A DNA stretch of 12,680 nucleotides, taken from contig JAEVYW010000147.1 in NCBI GenBank assembly GCA_023392555.1, positions 1-12,680 of the forward strand. Direction: 5' to 3'. This DNA comes from Pseudomonadota bacterium. GTDB lineage: Bacteria; Pseudomonadota; Alphaproteobacteria; Sphingomonadales; Sphingomonadaceae. Made by a program: the position numbers and the translations under genes. The stretch's first letter is position 1; each line of letters opens with the position of its first letter. Shown piece after piece: positions 1 through 7,295 of the stretch. The notes below the pieces were generated by a model that saw only the letters and a program-made list of their open reading frames with translations, was not told the DNA's origin and did no database searches.

Positions 1-145
1 GCTCGACGCCGGCCAGAGCCACAGCTGCTACGACCCGGCGCACGACGGCGGTGCCTGCGGCGAATGCGACGCCTGCCGCCTGCGGGCCAAGGGATTCGCG
101 GACGCAGGGCTCGTCGATCCGACGAGATATTCGGCGGCGCGATGA
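1..145 (+). CDS. queC: 7-cyano-7-deazaguanine synthase, C-terminal fragment
   Basis: Only the last 47 codons are in the window; the frame begins at base 2 and ends at a TGA at 143-145. QueC uses ATP and ammonia to convert 7-carboxy-7-deazaguanine to preQ0 in the cytoplasm, on the path to queuosine in tRNA. The visible part carries the family's zinc-binding cysteine cluster, spaced C-x9-C-x2-C-x2-C, followed by Arg-Leu-Arg, which marks the QueC C-terminus. The stop codon overlaps the next start as ATGA, so queC and queE are probably translationally coupled. QueE makes the substrate of QueC, and this supports both calls. The ATP-binding N-terminal domain lies outside the window and cannot be checked. 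Confidence 0.9.
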   Translation, partial: LDAGQSHSCYDPAHDGGACGECDACRLRAKGFADAGLVDPTRYSAAR

Positions 146-774
146 CCTACGCCGTCAAAGAGAGCTTCCTCACGCTGCAGGGCGAGGGGGTCCAGTCGGG
201 CAGCCGCGCCGTGTTCCTGCGCTTTGCGGGCTGCAACCTCTGGTCGGGCCGTGAGCAGGACCGTGCGACTGCCCAGTGCACCTTCTGCGATACGGATTTC
301 GTCGGCACGGATGGGGAAGGCGGCGGCAAGTTCGCGGACGCCGATTCGCTGGCTGATCAGGTGGCGTCGCTCTGGGGTGAGGGGCAGGATTCGCGCCTCG
401 TCGTGATTACTGGTGGCGAGCCAATGCTCCAGCTCGATCGTCCGCTCATAGACGCGCTTCATGACCGGGGATTCCGAATCGCCATGGAGAGCAATGGGAC
501 GCTTGCCGCCGCGGACGGCATCGACTGGCTCTGCGTCAGCCCGAAGGCCGGGACCCACGTCGTTCAGCGCAGCGGCGACGAACTTAAGCTGGTTTGGCCG
601 CAGGCCGGGATCGATCCGGCCGAGCTAGAAAGCTGGGATTTCGCGAATTTTTTGGTGCAGCCGATGGACTGCGCGGAGCGGAATCAGGCGCTCCAGGCGG
701 CGATCCAACTGGTTATGGAGCGGCCGAAGTGGCGGCTTTCACTTCAATCGCACAAGGTCGTCGGCCTGCCTTGA
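142..774 (+). CDS. queE: 7-carboxy-7-deazaguanine synthase (radical SAM)
   Basis: A 210-residue cytoplasmic radical SAM enzyme that contracts 6-carboxy-tetrahydropterin to 7-carboxy-7-deazaguanine in queuosine precursor synthesis. The N-terminus has the QueE signature SFLTLQGEG (residues 8-16). The 4Fe-4S cysteines are C31, C46 and C49, a C-x14-C-x2-C spacing rather than the standard C-x3-C-x2-C; this longer spacing is known from some QueE proteins. TGGEP at 90-94 is the SAM-binding GGE motif, and a CVSPKAG segment and a late LVQPMD segment also fit the family. The ATG at 142 overlaps the queC stop. An in-frame ATG at 64 is possible but would add 26 residues translated from queC in another frame, so 142 is preferred. 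The gene ends just before a strong hairpin terminator. Confidence 0.95.
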   Translation: MTYAVKESFLTLQGEGVQSGSRAVFLRFAGCNLWSGREQDRATAQCTFCDTDFVGTDGEGGGKFADADSLADQVASLWGEGQDSRLVVITGGEPMLQLDRPLIDALHDRGFRIAMESNGTLAAADGIDWLCVSPKAGTHVVQRSGDELKLVWPQAGIDPAELESWDFANFLVQPMDCAERNQALQAAIQLVMERPKWRLSLQSHKVVGLP

Positions 775-795
775 GCCGATCGTTGAAGGCATAAA

Positions 796-827
796 AAGAG
801 GCTGCCGGATCGCTCCGGCAGCCTCTT
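796..827. terminator. Rho-independent terminator, probably bidirectional
   Basis: A perfect 14-bp inverted repeat (796-809 with 814-827) closes a TCGC tetraloop. Read on the minus strand, the stem runs directly into TTTTTAT, a classic terminator for the lipoprotein gene ending at 863. Read on the plus strand, it follows queE by 21 bases and is followed by a weaker T-rich stretch (TTAGGTTTC). It therefore separates two convergent transcription units. Confidence 0.85.
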
Positions 828-862
828 AGGTTTCGTCGGCACTCCCGAGGGAGGCCGCCGAA

Positions 863-1135
863 TTACTGCGCGTTGCCGGCAGCCGAGTTAGCAGCGTCCG
901 CAGCCGAGTTGGCGGCGTCAGCGCTGTTCGCTGCTGCGTCAGCCGAAGCTGCCGCATTCGCGTCGACCGTCGCGTTGAGGTCGGTGTTGGTGGTCGCGTC
1001 CAGACCGGTCGTGTCGTTAACGACCAGGTTGTCGACGGCGAGGTTGTCAACGTTCATCGTGTTGTCGGCGGATTCGTTGCTGCTGCAAGCCGAAAGCGCC
1101 AGGGCCGCACCGGCGACCAGGATAAGAGCACGCAT
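863..1135 (-). CDS. Small Ala/Asn/Asp-rich lipoprotein of unknown function
   Basis: A 90-residue protein whose first 17 residues form a lipoprotein signal: MRALI, a hydrophobic core, then the lipobox LSAC with the lipidated Cys at 17. The mature part (about 73 residues) is almost entirely Ala, Asn, Asp, Ser, Val and Thr, with no Lys, Arg or aromatic residue, so it is strongly acidic. It contains internal repeats: VDNLAVDNLVVND near residues 29-41 and a seven-residue Ala-rich unit of the type ADAANSA repeated near the C-terminus. GGGAG at 1142-1146 (read on the minus strand) lies six bases before the ATG and fixes the start. It lies downstream of lipB on the same strand, 86 bases away, and ends at a strong terminator. 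I do not recognise a family; an Lpp-like envelope spacer or a disordered surface lipoprotein is possible. The gene is likely real given the signal, ribosome-binding site and terminator. Confidence 0.8.
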   Translation of the reverse strand: MRALILVAGAALALSACSSNESADNTMNVDNLAVDNLVVNDTTGLDATTNTDLNATVDANAAASADAAANSADAANSAADAANSAAGNAQ

Positions 1136-1149
1136 TCAAAACTCCCTAG

Positions 1150-1155
1150 ATTATC
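1150..1155 (-). promoter_or_regulatory. Possible -10 box for the small lipoprotein gene
   Basis: The minus strand reads GATAAT here (five of six matches to TATAAT), 14 bases before the lipoprotein start codon at 1135. No good -35 hexamer lies at 16-18 bases, so the call is weak, and the resulting leader would be very short. Confidence 0.25.
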
Positions 1156-1221
1156 CGATCTGGAACGGGTGAACCCCGCCTCGCAAATCGCGCGCACAAT
1201 AGTCGTAAGGGTGCGTGCCCA

Positions 1222-1884
1222 TCAAGAGACTTTGCAACGTGACGACAAGGCGTTGAGAAAGCTGGGAAATTCAGCCTTCAGAGCGTCGTCGACGCGATCG
1301 ATCGGTACGTCCTTGCCCAGCGCTTGAATGCTCGTAACGCCAAACTCGCTGATGCCGCAGGGCACAATACCGGCGAAGTGTGACAGGTCCGGGGCGACGT
1401 TGATCGAGAAGCCGTGAAGGGTCACCCAGCGCTTCACGCGGATGCCGAGAGCGGCGATCTTGGCCTCGCCGAAGCCTTCGCCGACCCAGATGCCGATGCG
1501 GCCTTCGGCGCGGTGCGCCTCGACCCCGATGCGGCGGAGAGTGTCGATGATCCAGCCTTCGAGCGAATGGACGAGGCAACGCACGTCTTTGCCGCGGCGG
1601 TCGAGGTCGAGCATCAAATAACCAACCCGCTGCCCTGGACCGTGGTAGGTGTAGCGGCCGCCGCGCCCCGCTTCGTAGACCGGGAGCCCGAGGGGGTTCA
1701 TCAGCTCAGCGTCGTCGGCGCTAGTGCCCGCAGTGAAGAGCGGGGGGTGCTCGAGAAGCCAGACGCATTCCTTCGCCGTTCCCTCGCGAATAGCCGCGGC
1801 GCGCTCCTCCATGAAGGCTCGAGCCTGCTCGTAGGGAACGAGCCCGTCGCTCACGCGCCATTCAATGTCGTCGAAGTCGTTCAC
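1222..1884 (-). CDS. lipB: Lipoyl(octanoyl) transferase
   Basis: LipB moves octanoate from octanoyl-ACP to the lipoyl domains of 2-oxoacid dehydrogenases and the glycine cleavage H protein, the first step of lipoate assembly in the cytoplasm. Family motifs are all present in the 220-residue product: [10 protein letters not shown] (44-53), [13 protein letters not shown] (73-85), the catalytic lysine K142 in EAKIAALG, and the catalytic cysteine C176 in VPCGI. The start is uncertain. The reading frame is open up to 2013, but the GTG at 1884 gives the usual family length and the conserved core begins soon after it; the upstream residues resemble no LipB and overlap the control region of the divergent gene. 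No clear Shine-Dalgarno sequence precedes the GTG. An ATG at 1950 is the alternative. Confidence 0.93.
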   Translation of the reverse strand: MNDFDDIEWRVSDGLVPYEQARAFMEERAAAIREGTAKECVWLLEHPPLFTAGTSADDAELMNPLGLPVYEAGRGGRYTYHGPGQRVGYLMLDLDRRGKDVRCLVHSLEGWIIDTLRRIGVEAHRAEGRIGIWVGEGFGEAKIAALGIRVKRWVTLHGFSINVAPDLSHFAGIVPCGISEFGVTSIQALGKDVPIDRVDDALKAEFPSFLNALSSRCKVS

Positions 1885-1924
1885 GCGGGCGACATGGTCC
1901 CGACAGCGAGCCGCCGCAAGCGCG

Positions 1925-1953
1925 TTGCAAGCTGCCGTGCGCCCACGCATAAC
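1925..1953 (+). promoter_or_regulatory. Candidate promoter for the membrane protein gene at 1983
   Basis: TTGCAA (1925-1930), a 17-base spacer and CATAAC (1948-1953) each match four of six consensus positions. Transcription would begin near 1960, about 23 bases before the GTG. It lies between lipB and the divergent gene, as expected if lipB starts at 1884. Confidence 0.35.
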
Positions 1954-1972
1954 GGCCGCGGTTGGCTCAACA

Positions 1973-1978
1973 GGGGGG
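1973..1978 (+). promoter_or_regulatory. Ribosome binding site deciding the GTG start at 1983
   Basis: A run of six G lies four bases before GTG at 1983. The in-frame TTG at 1962 would place this run inside the coding region, so the GTG is favoured. Confidence 0.55.
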
Positions 1979-1982
1979 CATA

Positions 1983-2807
1983 GTGGCAAGCAAGCTGTCG
2001 ATTTCGCGTGCATGGGACCAGACGCGGGATATTTTCCGTCGTGACGGCGGACTGATCACCGCGGTCGCGCTTGCCCTGATTGTTTTGCCGGAAGTGGTTG
2101 TCGGAATTATCGCCCCGCCCGAAACGGGTACGGCCGACCCGACGGCGGCAGCCCAGATGCTTCGTTTGCTGGCCGGCCTGATCTCGCTGGTTGGCCAATT
2201 GTCGATCGTTCGGCTGGCTCTGGGGCCGTCGACCACGGTCGGCGCGGCGATCAGCCACGGTCTTCGCCGCTTCCCTTCGACATTTGGCGCCCTCGTCTTG
2301 CTCGTGCTGCTCATGGGCGTCATCGTCATCCCGACGGCGGCGATCCTTTCGATCGTGTTGGGCGTGGACCTGACGCAGCTTCGTCAGGCGCCCAGCGGCG
2401 GGGCGGCGCTGCTCGTGGTGCTGGTGACAATACTGGTTCTCATGATCTCGGTCCGGTTCACCCTCCTCACTCCCACCGGGAGCGCAGAGGAGCTAGGTCC
2501 CCTCGGCATCTTCAAGCGCACCTGGCAGCTTACCAGCGGTCACTTCTGGCGCTTGTTCGGCCTGGTTGCCCTGCTCCTCATTGCCGCGCTGTTCCTCTTG
2601 TTCACCGCGGGCGTCATCGGCGGCATTCTCGCCCGCCTGGTAGGCGGTGAGATCACGGCCTTTTCGATTGGCGCGTTGATTGTCTCGCTCGTAGCCGGCG
2701 CTGCGCAGGGCGCCTTTTCGATCCTCGCTTCCGTGATGCTGGCGCGGGTTTATTCTCAGGTGGCGGGACGCGATGCCGAGGCGTCGGTGCCGAGCACGGG
2801 CGACTGA
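1983..2807 (+). CDS. Polytopic inner-membrane protein, glycerophosphodiesterase membrane-domain-like
   Basis: A 274-residue, very hydrophobic protein with about six predicted membrane segments (roughly residues 23-43, 60-80, 100-125, 142-163, 190-215 and 225-255) and no catalytic motif that I can see. The N-terminal part (an Ile-Ser-Arg-Ala-Trp stretch, then RDIFRRDGG) and the [20 protein letters not shown] segment before the fifth helix resemble proteins annotated as glycerophosphoryl diester phosphodiesterase membrane domain proteins, which are common in sphingomonads. The phosphodiesterase catalytic domain itself is absent, so the name describes only the membrane part and the function is unknown. 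The GTG start is chosen from the G-rich ribosome binding site. The gene is divergent from lipB, and its last 52 bases overlap the 3' end of the convergent acetyltransferase gene. Confidence 0.75.
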   Translation: MASKLSISRAWDQTRDIFRRDGGLITAVALALIVLPEVVVGIIAPPETGTADPTAAAQMLRLLAGLISLVGQLSIVRLALGPSTTVGAAISHGLRRFPSTFGALVLLVLLMGVIVIPTAAILSIVLGVDLTQLRQAPSGGAALLVVLVTILVLMISVRFTLLTPTGSAEELGPLGIFKRTWQLTSGHFWRLFGLVALLLIAALFLLFTAGVIGGILARLVGGEITAFSIGALIVSLVAGAAQGAFSILASVMLARVYSQVAGRDAEASVPSTGD

Positions 2808-3367
2808 GGAGCGCAATCGCGCGGTAGAATCCCGAGCAGGCGCGGGTCGGGGAAGCGCTCGATCGCGCGCTTGTACGGGATGAACCCGGCGCGAACGTAG
2901 GCCCGAAGCGCGGCGGGATGATCGAGCGCACAGGTATGGACGTGGACGCGCTCGATGCCGTCCCGCCATGCCAGGCGCAGCGCCTCGGCCAGGAGCCAAC
3001 GTCCGTGGCCCTGGCCGGACAGCTCAGGCATCAGGCCGACGAAGGACAATTCGCACTGCCCCACCTCGCGATAGTCAAGTTCCAGCATCCCGACCTGTTC
3101 GCCGCCCTCGTCTGTGACTGCGAATAGCTCCATGCCCGGATCGTGGATGATCGAACGCAGCTGCGCATCGTTCATGATCAGCCGCGAGAACCACAGCCAC
3201 GGCGCGCCAACCCGGCGGAACAGTTCACGATAATCTTCGGGATCAGGCCGTTCGATGCGATGCAACGAGAGCGGGGAGGGCGGTATCTCGATTGCTGGAC
3301 GCTCGTCCATCTCGAGGAAGGTGACGACCGCGGCCAGGTCACCGTCGCGGATCGGATCGTAGCTCAC
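2756..3367 (-). CDS. GNAT-family N-acetyltransferase
   Basis: A 203-residue cytoplasmic protein with a GNAT fold. The acetyl-CoA pyrophosphate loop (motif A) is SGQGHGRWLL at about 117-126, preceded by the beta strand ELSFVGLMPEL (106-116); motif B is HPAALRAYVRAGF at about 150-162, followed by a Y-x-R-like end. The substrate cannot be told from sequence. The GTG start at 3367 overlaps the hemF stop as GTGA, so the two are probably co-transcribed and translationally coupled; no separate promoter is needed. The frame is open far upstream, but that part is a shadow of hemF. The C-terminal tail of about 20 residues after ILPRDC extends antisense into the neighbouring membrane-protein gene and looks non-conserved. 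Co-location with hemF does not imply a role in haem synthesis. Confidence 0.88.
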   Translation of the reverse strand: MSYDPIRDGDLAAVVTFLEMDERPAIEIPPSPLSLHRIERPDPEDYRELFRRVGAPWLWFSRLIMNDAQLRSIIHDPGMELFAVTDEGGEQVGMLELDYREVGQCELSFVGLMPELSGQGHGRWLLAEALRLAWRDGIERVHVHTCALDHPAALRAYVRAGFIPYKRAIERFPDPRLLGILPRDCAPQSPVLGTDASASRPAT

Positions 3368-4227
3368 GACCAGGCGGCGAGGGGCGGCAGGCTCATCAGG
3401 ATCGCGTCGATGTTCCCGCCGGTCTTGAGCCCGAACAAGGTCCCGCGATCGTAGAGCAGGTTGAACTCGACGTAGCGCCCGCGGAACTCGAGCAGGCGCC
3501 GCATGTCGGCATCGTCGAACGGCGTGTTCATGCGCTTGCGGACGATCTGCGGAAAGATGTCGAGGAAGGCTTCGCCAACGTCGCGAGTGAACGCGAAATT
3601 GTCTTCGAAGGTGGGGCCAGCACCCGGCTCGTTGCAATCGAGGTGATCGTAGAAAATCCCGCCGACGCCCCGCGACACATTGCGATGCGGAAGGAAGAAA
3701 TAGTCCTCCGCCCATTTCGAGAACCTTGGGTAGAAAGTCGGATCGTGCGCAGCGCATGCAGCGCGTAACCGCGCGTGGAAGGCCTCGGTGTCGTCGCCAT
3801 ACGGAATTGCCGGATTGAGATCCGCACCGCCTCCGAACCAGCGCTTCGTGGTCGTCAGGAAGCGCGTGTTCATGTGCACTGCCGGCACATGCGGGTTCGC
3901 CATGTGCGCAACGAGGCTGATGCCGGTGGCGAAGAAGCTCGGGTCCTCGCCGGCGCCGTGGATGCTCTTCGCAAACTCCGGCGCGAACTTGCCGCCCACG
4001 GTCGAAACGTTGACCCCGACCTTGGCGAAGACTTGGCCGTTCATCTGGCCGCGAACACCGCCGCCGCCTGGCTCGCCATCGGGATCGGTGCGGTCCCACG
4101 GGGTGTAGGTGAACGCCGAGTCCGAGCCCGCTTCACGCTCGATCTCTTCGAAGGCGGCGCAGATGCGATCGCGCAAGCTTTCGAACCAGTCGCGCGCCGC
4201 CTGCTGTTGATCGTCGAGTTGCTTCAT
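3364..4227 (-). CDS. hemF: Oxygen-dependent coproporphyrinogen III oxidase
   Basis: HemF decarboxylates two propionates of coproporphyrinogen III to vinyls using O2, giving protoporphyrinogen IX in haem synthesis. The 287-residue product has family blocks in order: GGGGVRGQMNGQVF near residues 54-67, HMNTRF and WFGGGADLNP mid-protein, KWAEDYFFLPHRN, GVGGIFYDHLD, and RGRYVEFNLLYDRGTLFG followed by KTGG and MSLPPL near the C-terminus, ending with LAAWS. The length suits the family. The ATG at 4227 aligns with known N-termini but has only a weak ribosome binding site; an in-frame ATG at 4344 has a better one (GGAAGG) and would add 39 unrecognised residues. The gene is divergent from petABC across a short control region and overlaps the following acetyltransferase gene by four bases. 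Confidence 0.95.
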   Translation of the reverse strand: MKQLDDQQQAARDWFESLRDRICAAFEEIEREAGSDSAFTYTPWDRTDPDGEPGGGGVRGQMNGQVFAKVGVNVSTVGGKFAPEFAKSIHGAGEDPSFFATGISLVAHMANPHVPAVHMNTRFLTTTKRWFGGGADLNPAIPYGDDTEAFHARLRAACAAHDPTFYPRFSKWAEDYFFLPHRNVSRGVGGIFYDHLDCNEPGAGPTFEDNFAFTRDVGEAFLDIFPQIVRKRMNTPFDDADMRRLLEFRGRYVEFNLLYDRGTLFGLKTGGNIDAILMSLPPLAAWS

Positions 4228-4255
4228 GGCGCCCACATAATGCAGCGGGCGCGAA

Positions 4256-4276
4256 TGCCAATTGTGCCACTTGGCA
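4256..4276. promoter_or_regulatory. Inverted repeat between hemF and petABC
   Basis: TGCCAA (4256-4261) and TTGGCA (4271-4276) form a perfect 6-bp inverted repeat with a 9-base spacer. Each arm can be read as a -35-like TTGGCA, one facing petA and one facing hemF. It could be a regulator site or simply two back-to-back -35 boxes. No regulator is identifiable in the window. Confidence 0.45.
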
Positions 4277-4299
4277 GTACCGAAAGGCGCGGCTATCAG
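4271..4299 (+). promoter_or_regulatory. Candidate petABC promoter
   Basis: TTGGCA (4271-4276; five of six to TTGACA), a 17-base spacer and TATCAG (4294-4299; four of six to TATAAT). The transcript would start near 4306 with a leader of about 85 bases before petA. A CATAAT at 4367-4372 is a second -10-like site but has no matching -35. Confidence 0.45.
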
Positions 4300-4389
4300 A
4301 CCCGCCATTCGCTTCCGGGGGCACTGGAGGCGGATGTCGCTCATGTGCCCTTCCGGGCATAGCAAGCATAATCGCGTCAAAGGGTGAGC

Positions 4390-4959
4390 ATGGCCACGAA
4401 GGCATCTGCTGAAGATACCGATCATAGCGCAGGCGTGGACAATGTCCGCCGCCGCGACTTCCTGAACGTCGCAGCAGTCAGCTTCGCCGGCGTCGGCGTC
4501 GTTGCCGTCGCACTGCCGCTGATCAACCAGATGAACCCGCCGGCCGACGTGCTCGCGCTCGCATCGACCGAAGTCGACATCTCGAAGATCGCGCCGGGCC
4601 AGGCGATCAAGACCGTGTGGCGCAAGCAGCCGGTCTTTATCCGCAACCTGACGCCGCAGGAAATCCAGGCCGCGAACGCAGTGCCGGTTTCCTCGCTCCG
4701 CGATCCGCAGTCGCTGGCCGAGCGCACCAAGCCCGGCAAGACCAATTGGCTAATCACTCTGGGCGTCTGCACCCACCTCGGCTGCGTGCCGCTCGGAACT
4801 GGCGAGGGTGAGAACCGCGGTCCGTTCGGCGGTTACTTCTGCCCGTGCCATGGTTCGGCCTACGACACCGCCGCTCGCATCCGCAGCGGTCCGGCGCCGA
4901 AGAACCTGGTCGTGCCAGAGTACGAATTCGTTTCCGACACTACCGTCCGCATCGGCTGA
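4390..4959 (+). CDS. petA: Ubiquinol-cytochrome c reductase iron-sulfur (Rieske) subunit
   Basis: This is the Rieske 2Fe-2S protein of the cytochrome bc1 complex; it takes the first electron from ubiquinol at the Qo site and passes it to cytochrome c1. The 189-residue product has a twin-arginine segment RRRDFL (20-25) before a single N-terminal membrane anchor (about 27-47), as expected for Tat export of the folded domain. Cluster-binding boxes are CTHLGC (127-132) and CPCHG (151-155): ligands C127, H129, C151 and H154, disulfide pair C132 and C153. AAAGGG lies five bases before the ATG at 4390; the in-frame GTG at 4384 would sit on this site and is not chosen. It is the first gene of petABC, with 17 bases to petB. 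Confidence 0.97.
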   Translation: MATKASAEDTDHSAGVDNVRRRDFLNVAAVSFAGVGVVAVALPLINQMNPPADVLALASTEVDISKIAPGQAIKTVWRKQPVFIRNLTPQEIQAANAVPVSSLRDPQSLAERTKPGKTNWLITLGVCTHLGCVPLGTGEGENRGPFGGYFCPCHGSAYDTAARIRSGPAPKNLVVPEYEFVSDTTVRIG

Positions 4960-4976
4960 GGGGGAAGAGCCAAGCC

Positions 4977-6278
4977 ATGAGTTTCGCCTGGGCAAAACCC
5001 TACGAACCCAAGACCGGCCTTACGCGCTGGTTCGACGAACGCCTTCCGCTCCCGCGCCTGGTCTATGGCGCCATCGGCGGCGGCTATCCGGTCCCGCGGA
5101 ACCTCAATTACTTCTGGAATTTCGGCGTCCTCGCCGGGATCTTCCTGATGATCCAGATCGTCACCGGCATCGTCCTGGCGATGTGGTATTTCGCAAGTGG
5201 CGACGGCGCGTTCAATTCGGTTGAGCACATCATGCGCGACGTGAACGCGGGCTGGGCGATCCGCTACGCCCACATGAACGGCGCCAGCTTCTTCTTCATC
5301 GTCACCTACATCCACATCTTCCGCGGCCTTTATTACGGTTCGTACAAGGCCCCGCGCGAGCTGGTGTGGATGCTCGGCCTCGTCATCTACCTGCTGATGA
5401 TGGCAACGGCGTTCATGGGTTACGTCCTGCCATGGGGCCAGATGAGCTACTGGGGTGCGCAGGTCATCACCGGCTTCTTCTCGGCATTCCCGCTGGTCGG
5501 TGAGCCGATCCGCGTGTGGCTGCTCGGCGGCTACGCGCCCGACCAGGCCGCGCTGACCCGCTTCTTCTCGCTTCACTACCTGCTGCCGTTCGTGATCGCG
5601 GCGGTCGTGATCCTTCACATCTGGGCGCTTCATATCCCGGGTTCGAGCAACCCGACCGGCGTCGACGTGAAGACTGAAAAGGACACGCTGCCGTTTCACC
5701 CGTTCTACACGGCGAAGGACGGCTGGTTCGCCGCGGGCTTCCTGACGCTCTACGCGCTCTTCGTCTATTTCGCGCCGAACTACATGGGACACCCGGACAA
5801 TTATATTCCGGCCAACCCGCTGGCGACGCCGGCGCACATCGTGCCCGAGTGGTATTTCTGGCCGTTCTACGCGATCCTTCGCGCCTTCACGGTCGACTTC
5901 ATCCTGCCCGCCAAGCTGTGGGGCGTGCTGGCCATGTTCGGCTCGATCCTGCTGCTGTTCTTCCTGCCGTGGCTAGACAAGTCGCCGGTGCGCTCGGGAT
6001 CCTATCGCCCGGTGTTCAAGCGCTTCTTCTGGATCCTGGTCGTGGACATCCTGATCCTCGGCTGGTGCGGCGGTGCTGCGGCCACTCCGTTCTACGTCGC
6101 GCTCAGCCAGCTGGCGGCGGCATATTACTTCGCGCACTTCCTGATCATCCTTCCGCTGATTTCGAGCTTCGAGCGGCCCTTGCCGCTGCCGGACACGATC
6201 AGCTCCTCGCGAGCGCACGGCGAGAAGGCGGAAAGTGCACCCGCCGGCGTCCAGCCGCGCACGACGACCGCGGGTTAA
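4977..6278 (+). CDS. petB: Cytochrome b subunit of the bc1 complex
   Basis: A 433-residue integral membrane subunit holding both b haems and the quinol-oxidising (Qo) and quinone-reducing (Qi) sites. The haem ligands are two pairs of histidines, each pair 14 residues apart: H99/H113 and H200/H214. The Qo-site PEWY motif is at 290-293. This is the fused full-length bacterial/mitochondrial type, not the split b6/subunit IV type, with about eight membrane helices. The ATG at 4977 is chosen because the conserved N-terminus ([16 protein letters not shown]) begins there; the frame is open further upstream but overlaps petA. A G-rich GGGGGA precedes it at a rather long distance, so coupling to petA may help initiation. 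The C-terminal 30 residues are a polar Ser/Ala/Arg tail after the last helix. Confidence 0.97.
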   Translation: MSFAWAKPYEPKTGLTRWFDERLPLPRLVYGAIGGGYPVPRNLNYFWNFGVLAGIFLMIQIVTGIVLAMWYFASGDGAFNSVEHIMRDVNAGWAIRYAHMNGASFFFIVTYIHIFRGLYYGSYKAPRELVWMLGLVIYLLMMATAFMGYVLPWGQMSYWGAQVITGFFSAFPLVGEPIRVWLLGGYAPDQAALTRFFSLHYLLPFVIAAVVILHIWALHIPGSSNPTGVDVKTEKDTLPFHPFYTAKDGWFAAGFLTLYALFVYFAPNYMGHPDNYIPANPLATPAHIVPEWYFWPFYAILRAFTVDFILPAKLWGVLAMFGSILLLFFLPWLDKSPVRSGSYRPVFKRFFWILVVDILILGWCGGAAATPFYVALSQLAAAYYFAHFLIILPLISSFERPLPLPDTISSSRAHGEKAESAPAGVQPRTTTAG

Positions 6279-6293
6279 GGGGGACAGACTAGA

Positions 6294-7241
6294 ATGCTCC
6301 GTTTCATCCTCGGACTTATCGGCCTCGGTTTCGCCGGCGTCCTCCTCATCTCGTTCTTCGTCGGCGTGTCTTCCTACGTCAGCAGCCCGCCCGAGCGGTC
6401 TGCCGAGGAGGAGTTCCACCTTCATCCGAAGCATCTGGAGCTGGCGAGCAATGGCGCCTTCGGTCACTTCGACCGCAAGCAGGTGCAGCGCGGCTTCCAG
6501 GTCTACAAGGAAGTCTGCTCGGCCTGTCACAGCCTGAGCCACGTCGCGTTCCACGACCTCGCGCAGCTGGGCTACAGCGAAGCCGAAGTGAAGGCGATCG
6601 CCAACCAGTGGCAGATCGAGGTCCCGTCGACGAATCCGGAAACCGGTGAGCCGGCGACCCGCAAGGCGCTTCCGTCCGACCGTTTCCCGAGCCCCTATGC
6701 GAACGAGATTGCGGCGCGCGCTGCGAACAACAACGCGCTTCCGCCTGACCTGTCCCTCATGACCAAGGCGCGCCATGACGGCCCGGCCTACGTCTACTCG
6801 CTTCTGACCGGCTATCGGAACCAGCAGGGCTATAAGAACGCGAAGGGCGAGGAGCTTCTGAAGGAGTTCCCGGCGACGAAGACGCCGAACGGCCTTCACT
6901 TCAATCCGTACTTCGCCAACCTGAACATCGCGATGCCGCCGCCGCTGACGACCAACGGTCAGGTGACCTACGCTGCCGGCAATCCGGCGCCGACGGTCGA
7001 CCAGATGGCCAAGGACGTAGCTGCGTTCCTCGTGTGGACGGCGGAGCCCAAACTCGAAGCTCGCCATGCCACGGGCCTGATGGTGACGATCTTCCTCGCG
7101 ATCGCGACTTTGCTCGGCTTCCTGGCGTACCGGAACATCTGGGCGACCGAGAAGCGCAAGGTTCGCGTGACCGGTGCTCTGGATCCGAGGAACCAGGCGA
7201 AGTCGGACCGCGCCAAGCGCGCTGAAGGCGTCGCCGGCTAA
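6294..7241 (+). CDS. petC: Cytochrome c1 subunit of the bc1 complex
   Basis: A 315-residue periplasmic c-type cytochrome that receives electrons from the Rieske protein and passes them to soluble or membrane cytochrome c. The haem is attached at CSACH (75-79), with H79 as fifth ligand; M214 in NIAMPPPL is the expected sixth ligand. A hydrophobic N-terminal segment (about 4-29) drives export, and a C-terminal helix (about 261-283) followed by a basic tail anchors the protein. No clear A-x-A signal peptidase site follows the N-terminal helix, so it may stay as a second anchor. The start has a G-rich ribosome binding site just after the petB stop, 15 bases upstream. This completes the petABC operon; maturation needs a cytochrome c assembly system elsewhere. 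Confidence 0.97.
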   Translation: MLRFILGLIGLGFAGVLLISFFVGVSSYVSSPPERSAEEEFHLHPKHLELASNGAFGHFDRKQVQRGFQVYKEVCSACHSLSHVAFHDLAQLGYSEAEVKAIANQWQIEVPSTNPETGEPATRKALPSDRFPSPYANEIAARAANNNALPPDLSLMTKARHDGPAYVYSLLTGYRNQQGYKNAKGEELLKEFPATKTPNGLHFNPYFANLNIAMPPPLTTNGQVTYAAGNPAPTVDQMAKDVAAFLVWTAEPKLEARHATGLMVTIFLAIATLLGFLAYRNIWATEKRKVRVTGALDPRNQAKSDRAKRAEGVAG

Positions 7242-7253
7242 GAAAAGGGATCG

Positions 7254-7295
7254 GCGCGCCGGCTAGTCCGGCGCGCTGGCCCGGCCACCGGGCGA
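7254..7295 (+). terminator. Possible petABC terminator hairpins
   Basis: A 9-bp GC-only stem (7254-7262 with 7268-7276, 5-base loop) begins 12 bases after the petC stop and is followed by a second small hairpin of the GCCCGG/CCGGGC type. The T content after it is modest (GATTTCGCGATTT), so termination may be partial. No promoter is evident in the rest of 7242-7399. Confidence 0.45.

Noticed and set aside
826..1050. Thr/Arg/Leu-rich 74-codon frame on the minus strand
   Set aside because: It overlaps the lipoprotein gene in another frame and has no lipobox or ribosome binding site; its composition is a frame-shifted reading of the Ala/Asn repeats.
1885..2013. Extended lipB start at 2013 or 1950
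   Set aside because: The added residues match no LipB feature and cover the likely promoter and start of the divergent gene; the GTG at 1884 gives the family length. The ATG at 1950 cannot be fully excluded.
3368..4099. N-terminal extension of the acetyltransferase to 447 residues
   Set aside because: The extra 244 codons are an out-of-frame reading of hemF; the GNAT domain begins at the GTG that overlaps the hemF stop.
4860..7067. Long minus-strand open frames (4860-5837 and 5973-7067)
   Set aside because: They are shadows of petB and petC, whose haem ligands and motifs are intact on the plus strand; the products are His/Arg/Glu-rich nonsense.
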